Assembly (NCBI GenBank): GCA_026645735.1 | Contig: JAPKMT010000023.1 | Location: 1-46,053 of the forward strand | Direction: 5' to 3' | DNA length: 46,053 nt | From: Flexilinea sp. | Lineage (GTDB): Bacteria > Chloroflexota > Anaerolineae > Anaerolineales > Anaerolineaceae | Shown here: positions 16,032 to 25,801 of the stretch, piece by piece | How the letters are laid out: each line of letters begins with the position of its first letter | How positions within the stretch are numbered: the first letter of the stretch is position 1 | Translations under genes and position numbers: made by a program | Notes under the pieces: model-generated | The model's input: the letters and a program-made list of their open reading frames with translations, nothing else | What the model was told of the DNA's origin: nothing | Database searches by the model: none

Positions 16032-17810
16032 TTATCCTAGTTTTGCCCGTTCGATTTCGACAATAGATGGATCTAATTTTTTAAATAGTGGTGAAATTTC
16101 TCCAAATTTTTGCCCGGATGGCAAGTTGGACGGTTCCCATTTTCCTGTTGCTTTGGCAGGGTCATAACAATTTACGGTGTGTTCACCCAGTTTGTCTTTT
16201 AACGTTTTTGTGACCAGATCACCAAATATCTGACCTTCGTATCCCAGCATTTTGTGCAATTTTTCTGAAGAGAATGGAAGAATCGGAGCGAATAATATTT
16301 TTAACGAATCAATCGCCCGTAATGCAGTATAGATTTTTCTGCCGGCAGCATTTTTATCGGTTTTCACTAATTGCCAGGGAGCTGCGACGTCCAAGTAACG
16401 GTTCACCTCTGTTGCGAGACGCAATGATTCAGCCAGTCCTGCACGCAGTCGGACCGCTTCATATTCTTTTGAGACACTATCGAATCCAGATTCAATTGTT
16501 TCCAATAATTGTTTGTCATCTTCATCCAGTTCGCCTGGAACTGGAATTTCTCCCCAATGTTTATTGGCGAATGAAATGACACGGTTGGCAAGGTTTCCCC
16601 AGTTCGCAACCAGTTCATTATTATTTCGTTTCAGGAAATCTTCCCAGTCCCAATCTGTATCCTGTGATTCTGGCATATTTACGGTCAAATAGTAACGCAG
16701 TGGGTCAGGATCAAAATCTTCCAGAAAATCGTTGACAAAAATTGCCCAATTTCGGCTACCGGAGATTTTCTGTCCTTCAAGATTCATAAATTCATTTGCC
16801 GGAACGTCGAATGGAAGGTTCAAAGCTTCGCCATCTTTTCCGTCGAAAAGCAAGTCAAATTTTGTTCCCATTCCTGCTAATTGAGCAGGCCAGATAACCG
16901 CATGAAATGGAATATTGTCTTTGCCGATGAAATAATAGGATTTGCTGTCGGAATCTTCCCACCATTTTTTCCAGGCATCAGGTGTTCCCTGCAGTTTTGA
17001 CCATTCAATCGAAGCGGACAAATATCCGATCACTGCTTCAAACCACACATAAAGGCATTTACCGGCTGCATCTTCTACTGGAACCGGAATTCCCCAATCT
17101 AAATCGCGTGTAATCGCTCTGCCATGCAGATCTTCTGCCAGAATTTGTCCAAGGGACTGACGAAGAACATTGGGACGCCAATAATCTTCTCTTGATTTCA
17201 GAAAATTTACCACCCGGTTCTGCAGTTTGCCAAGATCCAGGTAGTAGTGTTCTGTCTCCCGTAATTCAGGCATGGATCCATCGATCTTTGAGCGCGGACT
17301 GATCAATTTTTCGGGATCCAGTAAATTACCGCATTTATCGCATTGATCGCTGCGGGCATTGTCGTATCCGCATATATAGCATGTTCCCTCAACGTACCGG
17401 TCCGGAAGAAATTTTTTCTGGGATGGCGTGTACCATTGTTTTTCTGTGGCTTTGTATAAATATCCGTTTTCTTTTAGTGCCAGAAAAACATCCTGAGAAA
17501 CCTTAAAATGATTTTCTGTGTGTGTGCTGCTGAAAAGGTCGTAGGTGATTCCGACCTTATGCTGCATATCCAAAAATGATTCATGAAATCTTTTGTAGAC
17601 TGCTTCCGCAGTTGAGTTTTCAGCATCTGCCCGGACAGTAATCGGCGTTCCATGCGCATCAGAACCTGAGACGAATAATGTTTCTCGCCCCATCAGCCGT
17701 TGAAATCGTGCGAAAATGTCAGCCGGAAGGTAGGCACCGGTAAGATTTCCGACATGGATATAAGCGTTTGCATAAGGCCAGGCTGCTGTAACGAGAATAT
17801 TTTCTTTCAT
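16032..17810 (-). CDS. metG: Methionyl-tRNA synthetase
   Basis: 592 residues from the ATG at 17810, chosen because GAGG lies six bases upstream and the family starts with ILVTxAxPYAN. In-frame ATG (17843) and TTG (17873) codons upstream are alternatives. The HIGH motif is HVGN (19-22). The four-cysteine zinc knuckle CYICG..CDKCG (about 143-160) is complete. The KMSKS loop is KISGS in GQKISGSRNW, a variant seen in the archaeal-like branch. The anticodon-binding helical domain follows (about 400-530). No C-terminal EMAP-like dimerisation domain is present. It charges tRNA-Met with methionine in the cytosol. Confidence 0.96.
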   Translation of the reverse strand: MKENILVTAAWPYANAYIHVGNLTGAYLPADIFARFQRLMGRETLFVSGSDAHGTPITVRADAENSTAEAVYKRFHESFLDMQHKVGITYDLFSSTHTENHFKVSQDVFLALKENGYLYKATEKQWYTPSQKKFLPDRYVEGTCYICGYDNARSDQCDKCGNLLDPEKLISPRSKIDGSMPELRETEHYYLDLGKLQNRVVNFLKSREDYWRPNVLRQSLGQILAEDLHGRAITRDLDWGIPVPVEDAAGKCLYVWFEAVIGYLSASIEWSKLQGTPDAWKKWWEDSDSKSYYFIGKDNIPFHAVIWPAQLAGMGTKFDLLFDGKDGEALNLPFDVPANEFMNLEGQKISGSRNWAIFVNDFLEDFDPDPLRYYLTVNMPESQDTDWDWEDFLKRNNNELVANWGNLANRVISFANKHWGEIPVPGELDEDDKQLLETIESGFDSVSKEYEAVRLRAGLAESLRLATEVNRYLDVAAPWQLVKTDKNAAGRKIYTALRAIDSLKILFAPILPFSSEKLHKMLGYEGQIFGDLVTKTLKDKLGEHTVNCYDPAKATGKWEPSNLPSGQKFGEISPLFKKLDPSIVEIERAKLG

Positions 17811-18057
17811 TTTTTGCCTCTGTTTCTGAACAGGATCATTCATTCTGTATCTCTTGAGTTGTGTATCGCTCAAAATTTTATCATAGATGAGAGGGGTTGA
17901 TTGTTTTTTGCTGATTGTTCAGACAAATTTTCTAACAAATAATGACATCCAGAGCATGAAAATTGTTGAATCGCTGAATCAATTTTGACAAGATTCTGAA
18001 TTTCAATGAATATGATAAACTATTGAGACTGATTTAGAAATTGAGGATTGCAGATTA

Positions 18058-19281
18058 ATGAACAGAGTACAGTTTTCTCGCGGAAAATTAGGAAAATTTC
18101 CGGTTCAGCTTTATATTATTATGGGAAGCGCATTAATCTTCTCCATCGGTTCATCCATGGCGTGGCCTTACCTAAATATTTTTTTACGGGAACGCCTTGA
18201 CCTTCCGTTGCGAGTGACGACTTTATTGATTTCTCTGCGTTCAGTTACTGGAATATTGGCCTCTTTTTTTGCAGGTTCTTTTGCCGACCGTTTTGGACGA
18301 AGAGGTCTGCTTTTAACTTCCCTCTTCGGAGGCGCTGCATATTATTTTCTGATGTATTCTGCGACAACGTTGTGGCAGTTTGCTCTGCTAATGGGAACCT
18401 GGGGCGCTTTGGATCTTTTTTATGCCATCAGTTCCAGCGCTATGGTAGCAGACCTGGTTTCAGATGCTGACCGTCTTGAAGCGTATTCCTGGTTACGAAT
18501 GATGACCAATTCAGGTTTTGCAATCGGACCTATCGTCGGCGGATTCCTGGCTACAAGATCGTATGCCTTGATTTTTTATTGTGCTTCTGTCGGTTATTTT
18601 ATTTCATTTCTGATTTCCATTCTGACGATTAAGGAAACTTTCACGAAACATCTTTTGACCTCAAAGAAGATTGAATCCAAAACAAAATTCACGGATGTCT
18701 TTCGGGATAAAACTTTTATTTCTGCAATTTTTTTCATGAGTGTCATTTTTATGGGCGCTTCTGTTGTATTCAATCTGCTTTCATTGTATAGTCGGGAAAC
18801 TTATGGATTCCGTGAAAATCAGGTCAGTTATGTCTACTCAGTTAATGCCATATTGTGTGTTTTGTTGCAACTTCCGGCACTCAAAATCAGCCGCAGAGAA
18901 CATCCTCTCAAAACGATGATATTTTCTGCGTTATTTTATATGGTCGGAATCGGTGGATATGCACTTTTCCCCAGTGTTCTGTGGTATTGCTTATGCATGT
19001 CAGTGCTGACGATCGGAGAAATACTCATGTCGCCGACTATGTCAGCCTTAGCTGCTCGATTATCTCCATCCGATGCCAGGGGAAGGTATATGAGCATTCT
19101 GAGTCTGGCTCATCCATTTGGTTATGGAATTGGACCGGCATTTGCCGGTTATCTGTATGACGTTTACACTCCGCAGAGTATCTGGGTTTATGGATCTTTC
19201 TGTGCGATGATTGCAGCAATAGGATTTATAATTTTATATCGCAAGAATAGACACTCAATTCGCCTCACTGAACATTTGTAA
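18058..19281 (+). CDS. MFS transporter
   Basis: A 407-residue protein with about twelve hydrophobic helices. The MFS loop signature GSFADRFGRRG lies between helices 2 and 3 (about 76-86), and a long central cytoplasmic loop separates the two halves (about 195-220). A second signature-like region (LSPSDARGRYMSI) is in the C-terminal half. It resembles drug- or metabolite-efflux MFS proteins, but the substrate cannot be assigned. GAGG lies 11 bases before the ATG, rather far. TTGACA lies at about 17985 upstream, but its -10 partner is poorly spaced. Confidence 0.9.
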   Translation: MNRVQFSRGKLGKFPVQLYIIMGSALIFSIGSSMAWPYLNIFLRERLDLPLRVTTLLISLRSVTGILASFFAGSFADRFGRRGLLLTSLFGGAAYYFLMYSATTLWQFALLMGTWGALDLFYAISSSAMVADLVSDADRLEAYSWLRMMTNSGFAIGPIVGGFLATRSYALIFYCASVGYFISFLISILTIKETFTKHLLTSKKIESKTKFTDVFRDKTFISAIFFMSVIFMGASVVFNLLSLYSRETYGFRENQVSYVYSVNAILCVLLQLPALKISRREHPLKTMIFSALFYMVGIGGYALFPSVLWYCLCMSVLTIGEILMSPTMSALAARLSPSDARGRYMSILSLAHPFGYGIGPAFAGYLYDVYTPQSIWVYGSFCAMIAAIGFIILYRKNRHSIRLTEHL

Positions 19282-19781
19282 TGTGGCTTTTCCGATGAAT
19301 GTAAAAAAAATAAAAAAAAGCACTTTTATGTTTTTTCAGTTTTATCAAAGCAATTCCCGGATTTGATGCCGATGAAAATTTCGGCCTTCGATTTCAGTAG
19401 AATTCAGTGAAAAAAATACCCTTGAAACATTTTCTTTAAGAAGAAAGTCATTCAAGTAACATGATAGTATTACTTTAGTATATCAATAATAGAGATAGAA
19501 TAGTAATAAGGGGATTTATTGGATCTTATTGAATTACGAGACCGTTTCACCGGCATTTATTGAGCAATTATTTATTATTCTCTCGTTTATATACAAATTA
19601 TTTATTTTGTCCCCATTAATAAATCCTCATTCTGAATTCAAGCGTTAAATTTGGGACGAAGAAATCCCATCTTTTTTCGTTTGCATGCAGTTTTCTTTTT
19701 TTCAGGCACATAACTGATCCGATGTGTCCCTGTCGCACTTGTTTGGCTGGTTGTTTAAAAAAAGTATACAAGGAATTATTC
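19282..19781. other. 500 bp AT-rich gap with a weak hairpin
   Basis: No convincing gene is seen. The direct repeat AATTATTTATT occurs near 19564 and 19596. The hairpin TGGGA-CGAAGAAA-TCCCA (19652-19669) is followed by TCTTTTTT and could be a weak terminator for transcripts coming from the MFS gene or an attenuator for the PIN-TRAM gene. A reading frame from ATG 19722 would only extend the PIN-TRAM gene by twenty unlikely residues. Confidence 0.4.
19652..19677 (+). terminator. Weak candidate terminator before the PIN-TRAM gene
   Basis: A five-pair stem TGGGA/TCCCA with an eight-base loop is followed by T-C-T6. The stem is short, so activity is uncertain. Confidence 0.35.
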
Positions 19782-20861
19782 ATGAGAAAAATTGATCGAA
19801 TCATACGAATTTTTGGACTTATTATTTTTGGTTTTTGTGGTTACTGGCTGGGCAAATCGTACGCTCCGGCTTTCTTTCCAGAACGTTGGAGTCATTTACA
19901 GACCGAAATCATTTCCTGTGTTTTGGGGGTGATTATCGGATATTTTTTAACCCCATTTTTTACGATAATTCCGTTGCGGAAGCTCAGCTCAAAATTAAAG
20001 CTGATCCCGATGAATCGATTAACAGCCGGTTTGTTGGGATTGCTTCTGGGTCTTATTGGTGCAGCATTGGTTTCTATTCCTCTCTCATTCTTACCAGGGT
20101 TTTTTGGAAGAGTCTTGCCAATTGTATTCAGCGCTGTCTTCTGTTATCTTGGCATTGTGATCGGAGTGGCAAAATATCAGGAAATTAATGCATTAACAAT
20201 GCATCTGGCTTTGGGTAGACCTGAGAGCAATGAACCACTCATCCATCATGAAAAAAACGTCCTTTTAGATACAAGCGTGATTATTGACGGACGAATTGCA
20301 GATATCGCACATACCGGATTCATCCCCGGGGTTATGATCATTCCGCGCTTTATTTTGCAGGAACTGCAATACATTGCAGATTCGGAGGACAGTCTTCGAC
20401 GGCAACGCGGCAGGCGCGGTCTGGAAATTCTGGCTCAGCTCCAAAAAGAACCAAACGCTGAAGTGAAAATCAGTGATCTCGAAGTGGATGGCGTCAAGGA
20501 TGTGGATGCAAAGTTGGTTGTCCTGGCACGGCAGCTAAATTGCCAGATACTGACGAATGACTATAATCTCAATAAAGTTGCTGATTTGCAGGGAGTTGGC
20601 ATTTTAAATGTAAATGATCTCGCGAATGCAGTAAAATCAGTGTTACTTCCGGGTGAAGGACTGCAGATAAAAGTCATCCAGGAAGGGAAAGAGCACAACC
20701 AGGGTGTCGGATATATGGAAGATGGAACGATGGTTGTGATCGAAAATGGCAGGAATTTTCTAAATCAGGATATTTATGTTGTTGTCACAAAAATTCTCCA
20801 AACGGCCGCCGGCAGAATGATTTTTGCCCGACAGGAAAAGGAGACAGGAGCGAAACGGTGA
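19782..20861 (+). CDS. Membrane PIN-TRAM domain protein (YacL family)
   Basis: 359 residues from the ATG at 19782, chosen because AAGGA lies seven bases upstream. Four N-terminal membrane helices (about 5-130) are followed by a PIN domain with LLDTSVIIDGRI (metal-binding Asp), ILQELQ, DVDAKLVVLA and ILTNDYNLNK. A C-terminal TRAM domain (about 280-345, EGKEHNQGVGYMEDGTMVVIE) follows. This matches the YacL family, membrane-tethered putative RNases. The stop overlaps the GTG start of cysS by four bases (GTGA). Linkage to cysS is also seen in the Firmicute yacL-cysS neighbourhood, but the RNA target is unknown. Confidence 0.9.
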   Translation: MRKIDRIIRIFGLIIFGFCGYWLGKSYAPAFFPERWSHLQTEIISCVLGVIIGYFLTPFFTIIPLRKLSSKLKLIPMNRLTAGLLGLLLGLIGAALVSIPLSFLPGFFGRVLPIVFSAVFCYLGIVIGVAKYQEINALTMHLALGRPESNEPLIHHEKNVLLDTSVIIDGRIADIAHTGFIPGVMIIPRFILQELQYIADSEDSLRRQRGRRGLEILAQLQKEPNAEVKISDLEVDGVKDVDAKLVVLARQLNCQILTNDYNLNKVADLQGVGILNVNDLANAVKSVLLPGEGLQIKVIQEGKEHNQGVGYMEDGTMVVIENGRNFLNQDIYVVVTKILQTAAGRMIFARQEKETGAKR

Positions 20862-22273
20862 GCATTCAAATCTTTAATACACTGACCCGAACAAAAGAGC
20901 AGCTTGAAACGATTGAACCAGGCAAAGTCCGGATGTATGTCTGTGGTCCGACTGTTTACAATAAAGCACATATCGGTCATGCGATGTCCGCTCTGGTGTT
21001 TGATGTGATTCGTCGATATCTGGAATATCGGGGATTCGATGTTCAATTTGCAATGAATTTTACAGATGTGGATGATAAAATTATCCGTCGGGCAAATGAA
21101 ATGGGTATAGATCCATTTGATCTTGCAGAAGGATACATTCAAGATTTTCAAAAAAACATGGCGGAGTTAAATATCAAGCCAGCTTCATTCAATCCGCGGG
21201 CATCTAAAGAAATTGACCAGATTATTGCGATTGTTCAAGGCTTGATTGACAAAGGCGCAGCTTATCCATTGGAAGGTGACGTATATTTTCGAGTTCGCAA
21301 TGATCCGAATTATGGAAAGCTTTCCGGTCGGAATCTGGATGATATGCGCGCCGGTGTGCGCAAGGAAGCAGATGATCGAAAAGAAGATCCGATGGATTTT
21401 GCTTTATGGAAATCTGCAAAACCGGGTGAACCGGCCTGGGAAAGTCCATGGGGGCCAGGACGCCCAGGATGGCACATTGAATGTTCCGCAATGAATTATC
21501 ATTATTTTGGCGATTCCATTGATATTCATGGCGGCGGAAATGACCTGATCTTCCCTCATCATGAAAATGAAATTGCTCAAAGCGAACTATTTACCGGCAA
21601 ACCCTTCGCACGATACTGGGTGCATAACGGAATGTTGCAGCTTCGCGGCGAAAAAATGTCAAAATCTCTTGGTAATATTATCAGCATAGATGAATTCCTG
21701 ACACAACACAGTGCTGATTCTTTTCGTTATCTGATTCTAAATTCTGCTTATCGAAATCCTATCATATTTAATGACGATGTATTAATGCAGGCAGAAAAAG
21801 CATTGGATCGAGTTCGATTTGCATTCAATCCAGCCGTGGAAAGCGCAAAAGGAGCATCCGATTCGGTGAAACAAACGCTTTCGGAGCAAATCAATGCAAC
21901 CCGAAACGGTTTTATCAATGCAATGGATGATGATTTTAATTCAGCCGGTGCGTTAGGCAATATTTTTGAATTAATTCGTGTAATCAATTATTCTCGTGAT
22001 GAAGGAGCAACACAATTGGAATTACAGCCTGCACAGGACTTGTTAATGGAATTAACCAATGTTTTAGGTTTGACATTGGCTGACGGTTCTGAGAAAAAAC
22101 AGATGGCTGAGGCGGATCCATTTGTGCAACTGTTGGTTGATTTGCGTCTTGAATTACGAAAACAGAAAAATTGGGGATTAGCGGATCAAATTCGAAACCA
22201 GCTTTTTGAAAAAGGTGTTGTACTAGAGGATACGAAGGATGGTACGACCTGGCATTGGGATCGAAGAGCCTGA
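20858..22273 (+). CDS. cysS: Cysteinyl-tRNA synthetase
   Basis: A 471-residue class I synthetase starting at GTG, overlapping the PIN-TRAM stop. Cys29-GPTVYN and HIGHAMSALVFD form the HIGH region. GWHIECSAM and HHENE supply the other zinc ligands, and GEKMSKSLGN is the KMSKS loop. The DALR-like helical domain occupies about 330-450. Length and motifs are all typical. It loads cysteine onto tRNA-Cys in the cytosol. It is followed by a strong terminator. Confidence 0.97.
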   Translation: MSIQIFNTLTRTKEQLETIEPGKVRMYVCGPTVYNKAHIGHAMSALVFDVIRRYLEYRGFDVQFAMNFTDVDDKIIRRANEMGIDPFDLAEGYIQDFQKNMAELNIKPASFNPRASKEIDQIIAIVQGLIDKGAAYPLEGDVYFRVRNDPNYGKLSGRNLDDMRAGVRKEADDRKEDPMDFALWKSAKPGEPAWESPWGPGRPGWHIECSAMNYHYFGDSIDIHGGGNDLIFPHHENEIAQSELFTGKPFARYWVHNGMLQLRGEKMSKSLGNIISIDEFLTQHSADSFRYLILNSAYRNPIIFNDDVLMQAEKALDRVRFAFNPAVESAKGASDSVKQTLSEQINATRNGFINAMDDDFNSAGALGNIFELIRVINYSRDEGATQLELQPAQDLLMELTNVLGLTLADGSEKKQMAEADPFVQLLVDLRLELRKQKNWGLADQIRNQLFEKGVVLEDTKDGTTWHWDRRA

Positions 22274-22290
22274 AGCAATAAACTTTTATG

Positions 22291-22332
22291 AAGCCGGATT
22301 TTTGAAGAGAGAAAATCCGGCTTCTTTTTTTA
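22291..22332 (+). terminator. Rho-independent terminator of cysS
   Basis: A twelve-pair stem AAGCCGGATTTT / AAAATCCGGCTT with a nine-base loop is followed by CTTTTTTT. The tail reaches the last codon of the convergent amidohydrolase gene. Confidence 0.92.
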
Positions 22333-23868
22333 TTCTGAATAAATGACATGTCCTTTTGCGATCGTCATTTTCACCGGAATATCCTTGATTTCAGCGGGAT
22401 TGACTTCCGTTGGATCAGCTTCCAGAAGAACCATATCAGCGAACTTGCCGGGTGTGATGCTGCCTTTATCTTTTTCTTCCATACCAATATATGCACTCCC
22501 CATCGTGTGAAAGTACAAAGCATGGGCTGGAGAAATTCGCTCATGTGGAAGCGAATGGTTTACTGCGCTGGAAATTGTCAATAGCGGATCACAGGGGGTA
22601 ACAGCACAATCTGAACCAAATCCCATTGGAATTCCTTTTTCAACAATCGATTGAATGGGATCTGCTCTCATCGCTCTGCTTTCGCCTAACTGTTCAATAT
22701 ACGTGGTGTGATTCCAGAAATGATTGAAGTTTGGCTGAATCGACAGACATACTCCCAAACGTTTTGCTTGTTCCATCTGCTCTTTTGTTCCAAATTCAAA
22801 ATGTTCGATGCGATGACGCAATTTTCTACCACTCCGGTTTTGAACAGCTTCGATGGCATTCAATACTTGTTGTGAGGCTGCGTCACCCACGCAATGCAAC
22901 GCAAGCTGCAGGCCGGCTGAATGAACTTCCCAAACAAAATCTTCCAGCTCTTCATCTGAATAATAAAGCAAACCGCTGGTTTCAGGCCTCTCTGTGTATG
23001 GCTCCAGAAAAGCGGCTGTAAATGGTCCTGAATCACCGTCAACCATAACCGCGCCACATCCGCCAATTTGTTTTAAACCCGCGGCTTTAACTGCTTTAAC
23101 GTTCTTCGTCTCAGTGTAGATTTTCAGATCAATGGGCAGAATATCTTTGTAATAGATAAGTCCATTCATCTCCTCTTCTGTAACGATCGCATGTATGGAT
23201 GTGACCCCATGCTTCGCAGCAGTCAATGAAGCGTATTTCCAGGCAGTTTTCAATGTTATCGGATCGCGAAGACCTTTCTGAATGAAGTGGTGAAGGGTTG
23301 AATTTGCCAAGCCACAAATTTCACCTGTGAAACCAGTCATTTTTAAAGTGCATGGCACGATGCACTGCAGGCATTCTTTTGGATCCAGGTTTATTTCTGC
23401 AATTTGCAGTGTTTGTTCGGTTGTTACTGACATATGTGAGCTGCGATCGGATATTTGAATGGTTCGTCCGGGAGCTGCTTTCTGCAAATCAAATTTGTAA
23501 ATATGATAATCTTTAGGAATGTGATCTACTTCGTAGTTAATTCCAATTAACGGCAGGTTTGGATCTAATGTCAGGTGTTCCTGGTGAATTCGGTCCAAGA
23601 TCACTTCCCGATTAAAAATTCCACCTAAATCAAGCTCGTACTTCTGTACACCCATCAGTGTATAGTGATTGTGTGCATCGATGAAACCGGGAACGATAAC
23701 TGCACCTTTCGCATCAAAAATATCTTTGTTGTTGATTGCGTATATATTCTTTAAATCGCTGCTGTTACCAACTGCAATGATGCGCTCTCCTTCAAAGAGA
23801 ATAGCCTCCGCTTTGGGAAGAGAGACATCCATTGTTCTAATTTTTCCATTGACAATTAATTTTTTCAT
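22330..23868 (-). CDS. Amidohydrolase, YtcJ-like (metal-dependent, amidohydrolase 3 family)
   Basis: A 512-residue protein with the amidohydrolase barrel signature DAHNHY after GFI in the N-terminal third, LHCVGDAA and HRIEHFEFG in the middle, and the late metal-ligand segment GFGSDCAVTPCDPLL. The C-terminal beta domain ends GSITPGKFADMVLLEADP. YtcJ-like enzymes hydrolyse amide or formamide bonds on poorly known substrates. It lies 137 bp downstream of the dpp genes on the same strand, so it may use peptide-derived substrates brought in by them. The ribosome binding site is weak. Confidence 0.88.
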   Translation of the reverse strand: MKKLIVNGKIRTMDVSLPKAEAILFEGERIIAVGNSSDLKNIYAINNKDIFDAKGAVIVPGFIDAHNHYTLMGVQKYELDLGGIFNREVILDRIHQEHLTLDPNLPLIGINYEVDHIPKDYHIYKFDLQKAAPGRTIQISDRSSHMSVTTEQTLQIAEINLDPKECLQCIVPCTLKMTGFTGEICGLANSTLHHFIQKGLRDPITLKTAWKYASLTAAKHGVTSIHAIVTEEEMNGLIYYKDILPIDLKIYTETKNVKAVKAAGLKQIGGCGAVMVDGDSGPFTAAFLEPYTERPETSGLLYYSDEELEDFVWEVHSAGLQLALHCVGDAASQQVLNAIEAVQNRSGRKLRHRIEHFEFGTKEQMEQAKRLGVCLSIQPNFNHFWNHTTYIEQLGESRAMRADPIQSIVEKGIPMGFGSDCAVTPCDPLLTISSAVNHSLPHERISPAHALYFHTMGSAYIGMEEKDKGSITPGKFADMVLLEADPTEVNPAEIKDIPVKMTIAKGHVIYSE

Positions 23869-24005
23869 TGGTTCATGTAACTGTGCCAGTTAAGAATTTT
23901 TTAACAAAGCCGGTTGGCTTTTCAAAAGTTGGATACTCCTGAACTTGTGAAATCAACAGATCTGTTTTCAGAGCAGTCAAAGATCACGGTGATCAGAAAG
24001 AAAGC

Positions 24006-24875
24006 TTATTTATTAATCGGATCGAGTACATCACCAAGCCCATCACCGATGAGATTGATGCTCAGGATAGCCAAAAAAATTCCCAAACCCGGAAATACGC
24101 TGACCCACCAGGCGTTTGTTAAAAATGCCCTGCCTGCTGAAAGCATGGAACCCCATTCCGGTGTCATCGGTTGAGCACCAAGACCAAGATAACTGAGTGA
24201 AGCCCCCTCCAGAATTGCACCGCCGATTCCCAGCGTCGCCAGAACAATCAATGGCCGCAGAATATTCGGCAGAATGTGGCGAAAAAGGATTCTGAAGTCT
24301 GTGCAACCTATTGTTCTGGCTGCTTCGATGTAATCCATTTCGCGCGTTTTCAGCACAGAACTGCGAGCCATCCGCATAAAGGAAGGAATGGATCCAATTC
24401 CAACTGCGATGATGACATTGGTCAAACCAGGACCCAGTACTGCCATAACCGATAATGCAAGCAGCATACCTGGAAAAGCCATCAACACCTCAGTCATCCA
24501 GGAAAGGACACTGTCAATCAGGGACCCATAAAATCCTGCGATAATACCTAATATGGAGCCGAACAACATTCCGATCACCATCGCAGCCAGACCAACCAGC
24601 AGGGAAATCCGGGAACCAAAGACGAACCTTGACCAGATATCCCGTCCAATGTTGTCTGTCCCCATCCATTGATTAACATTAGGGACGATAAAAGTAGCAG
24701 TCGGATCGGCAGAATTCACATCTTGCGTTGCAAGCATCGGAGCAAGAAGAGCGATTAGAACCAGCAAAATCAGGATTACCGCACCGAGAATAAAATTAAA
24801 GTTGTGCATCAACAAATCAAAAATTGAGGGTGGTTTCGGGATTTGCCCGTGTCGAAAGTCATTCATCTTGTTCAT
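24006..24875 (-). CDS. Oligopeptide/dipeptide ABC permease, DppC/OppC type
   Basis: A 289-residue protein with a cytoplasmic N-terminus and then six membrane helices. The N-terminal OppC motif TDNIGRDIWSRFVFGSR is present, as is the EAA loop YIEAARTIGCTDFRILFRHILPN that contacts the ATPase. The late segment GLGAQPMTPEWGSML is characteristic of this branch. It overlaps the DppB-type gene by four bases. With DppB it forms the membrane channel of a peptide or nickel-type importer. No ATPase gene follows; the next gene is the amidohydrolase. Confidence 0.93.
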   Translation of the reverse strand: MNKMNDFRHGQIPKPPSIFDLLMHNFNFILGAVILILLVLIALLAPMLATQDVNSADPTATFIVPNVNQWMGTDNIGRDIWSRFVFGSRISLLVGLAAMVIGMLFGSILGIIAGFYGSLIDSVLSWMTEVLMAFPGMLLALSVMAVLGPGLTNVIIAVGIGSIPSFMRMARSSVLKTREMDYIEAARTIGCTDFRILFRHILPNILRPLIVLATLGIGGAILEGASLSYLGLGAQPMTPEWGSMLSAGRAFLTNAWWVSVFPGLGIFLAILSINLIGDGLGDVLDPINK

Positions 24876-25798
24876 TTCAATCGAACCCTCGGATCAACAA
24901 CAGCATAGATGAGATCAGTTATTGTATTAATCAAAACATAAATTACAGCGATAAAAGCAACCGTTCCTTGTACAAGAGGGAAATCACGGTTTTGTATCGC
25001 AGTTACAGCCAGGCGTCCAATTCCCTGACGGGCAAAAATGGATTCCACAACGACGGATCCGGCCATTAAGTAGACAAACTGCAGACTGATAGCGGTAACA
25101 ATTGGGATCAGAGAGTTTCTCAAAACGTGATAAAAAAGGACAGTACTTTCACGAACGCCTTTTGCCCGCGCTGTCCATTGGTAGCTTTTGTCAAATTCTT
25201 CCAGAATGCTCGAGCGAACGAGCCGTGCAAGCCAGCTTGCCTCGCCGATTGCCAAAGTGAATGCCGGAAGAATCAAACCTTGCGGATCGTTGCTTTTCGC
25301 AACCGCCGGGAGCCAATTTAACTTCACGGAGAAAAACAGGATTAATAGCAGACCAAAAAAAAAGGGTGGAATTGAGATTCCGCTAATCGTCACAATCGAT
25401 AGTATCTTATCCCACCAGGAATTATGTGAAAAAGCAGTGATGGTCCCGATGAAAATACCAAACGTACTGGATATCAGCAATGCCACAATCGTTAATTGAA
25501 ACGTGCTTGGAAATTGTTCTTTAATGGAATCAAGGACAGAGCGATTTGTTTTTAAAGATCTTCCAAGATCACCTTGAAAGACGTCTTTGATGTAGTTGAA
25601 GTATTGGACAGGAATGGGATCATTCAATCCCAATTCCTGTCGAAGTTCTTCAAGTCTTTCGGGCGTAACAGCCTGCCGGCCCAAAAGTGCGTGGACAGGA
25701 TCACCCGGTACCAGATGGAGCATCAAAAATGTGAAGATAGACACACCAATCAATACCGACAAAGATGTCAGTAGTCTACGCCCGAGATATCTCCACAT
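24872..25798 (-). CDS. Oligopeptide/dipeptide ABC permease, DppB/OppB type
   Basis: A 308-residue protein starting MWRYLGRRLLTSLSVLIGVSIFTFLMLHLVPGDP, the typical DppB opening. Six helices carry the EAA-like loop YQWTARAKGVRESTVLFYHVLRNSL and end with the VYVLINTITDLIYAVVDPRV helix common to the family. It starts three bases after the stop of the binding-protein gene and overlaps the DppC gene, so the three are one operon. It forms half of the inner-membrane channel. Confidence 0.94.
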   Translation of the reverse strand: MWRYLGRRLLTSLSVLIGVSIFTFLMLHLVPGDPVHALLGRQAVTPERLEELRQELGLNDPIPVQYFNYIKDVFQGDLGRSLKTNRSVLDSIKEQFPSTFQLTIVALLISSTFGIFIGTITAFSHNSWWDKILSIVTISGISIPPFFFGLLLILFFSVKLNWLPAVAKSNDPQGLILPAFTLAIGEASWLARLVRSSILEEFDKSYQWTARAKGVRESTVLFYHVLRNSLIPIVTAISLQFVYLMAGSVVVESIFARQGIGRLAVTAIQNRDFPLVQGTVAFIAVIYVLINTITDLIYAVVDPRVRLK

Positions 25799-25801
25799 CG
25801 A

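Noticed and set aside
17985-18010. TTGACA as a promoter of the MFS gene
   Set aside because: The best -10-like TATGAT is 20 bases away, too far for a normal sigma-70 promoter; left unassigned.
23907-23920. Hairpin AAGCC-GGTT-GGCTT between the dpp genes and the amidohydrolase gene
   Set aside because: Only five pairs and no adjacent T-run in the direction of transcription.
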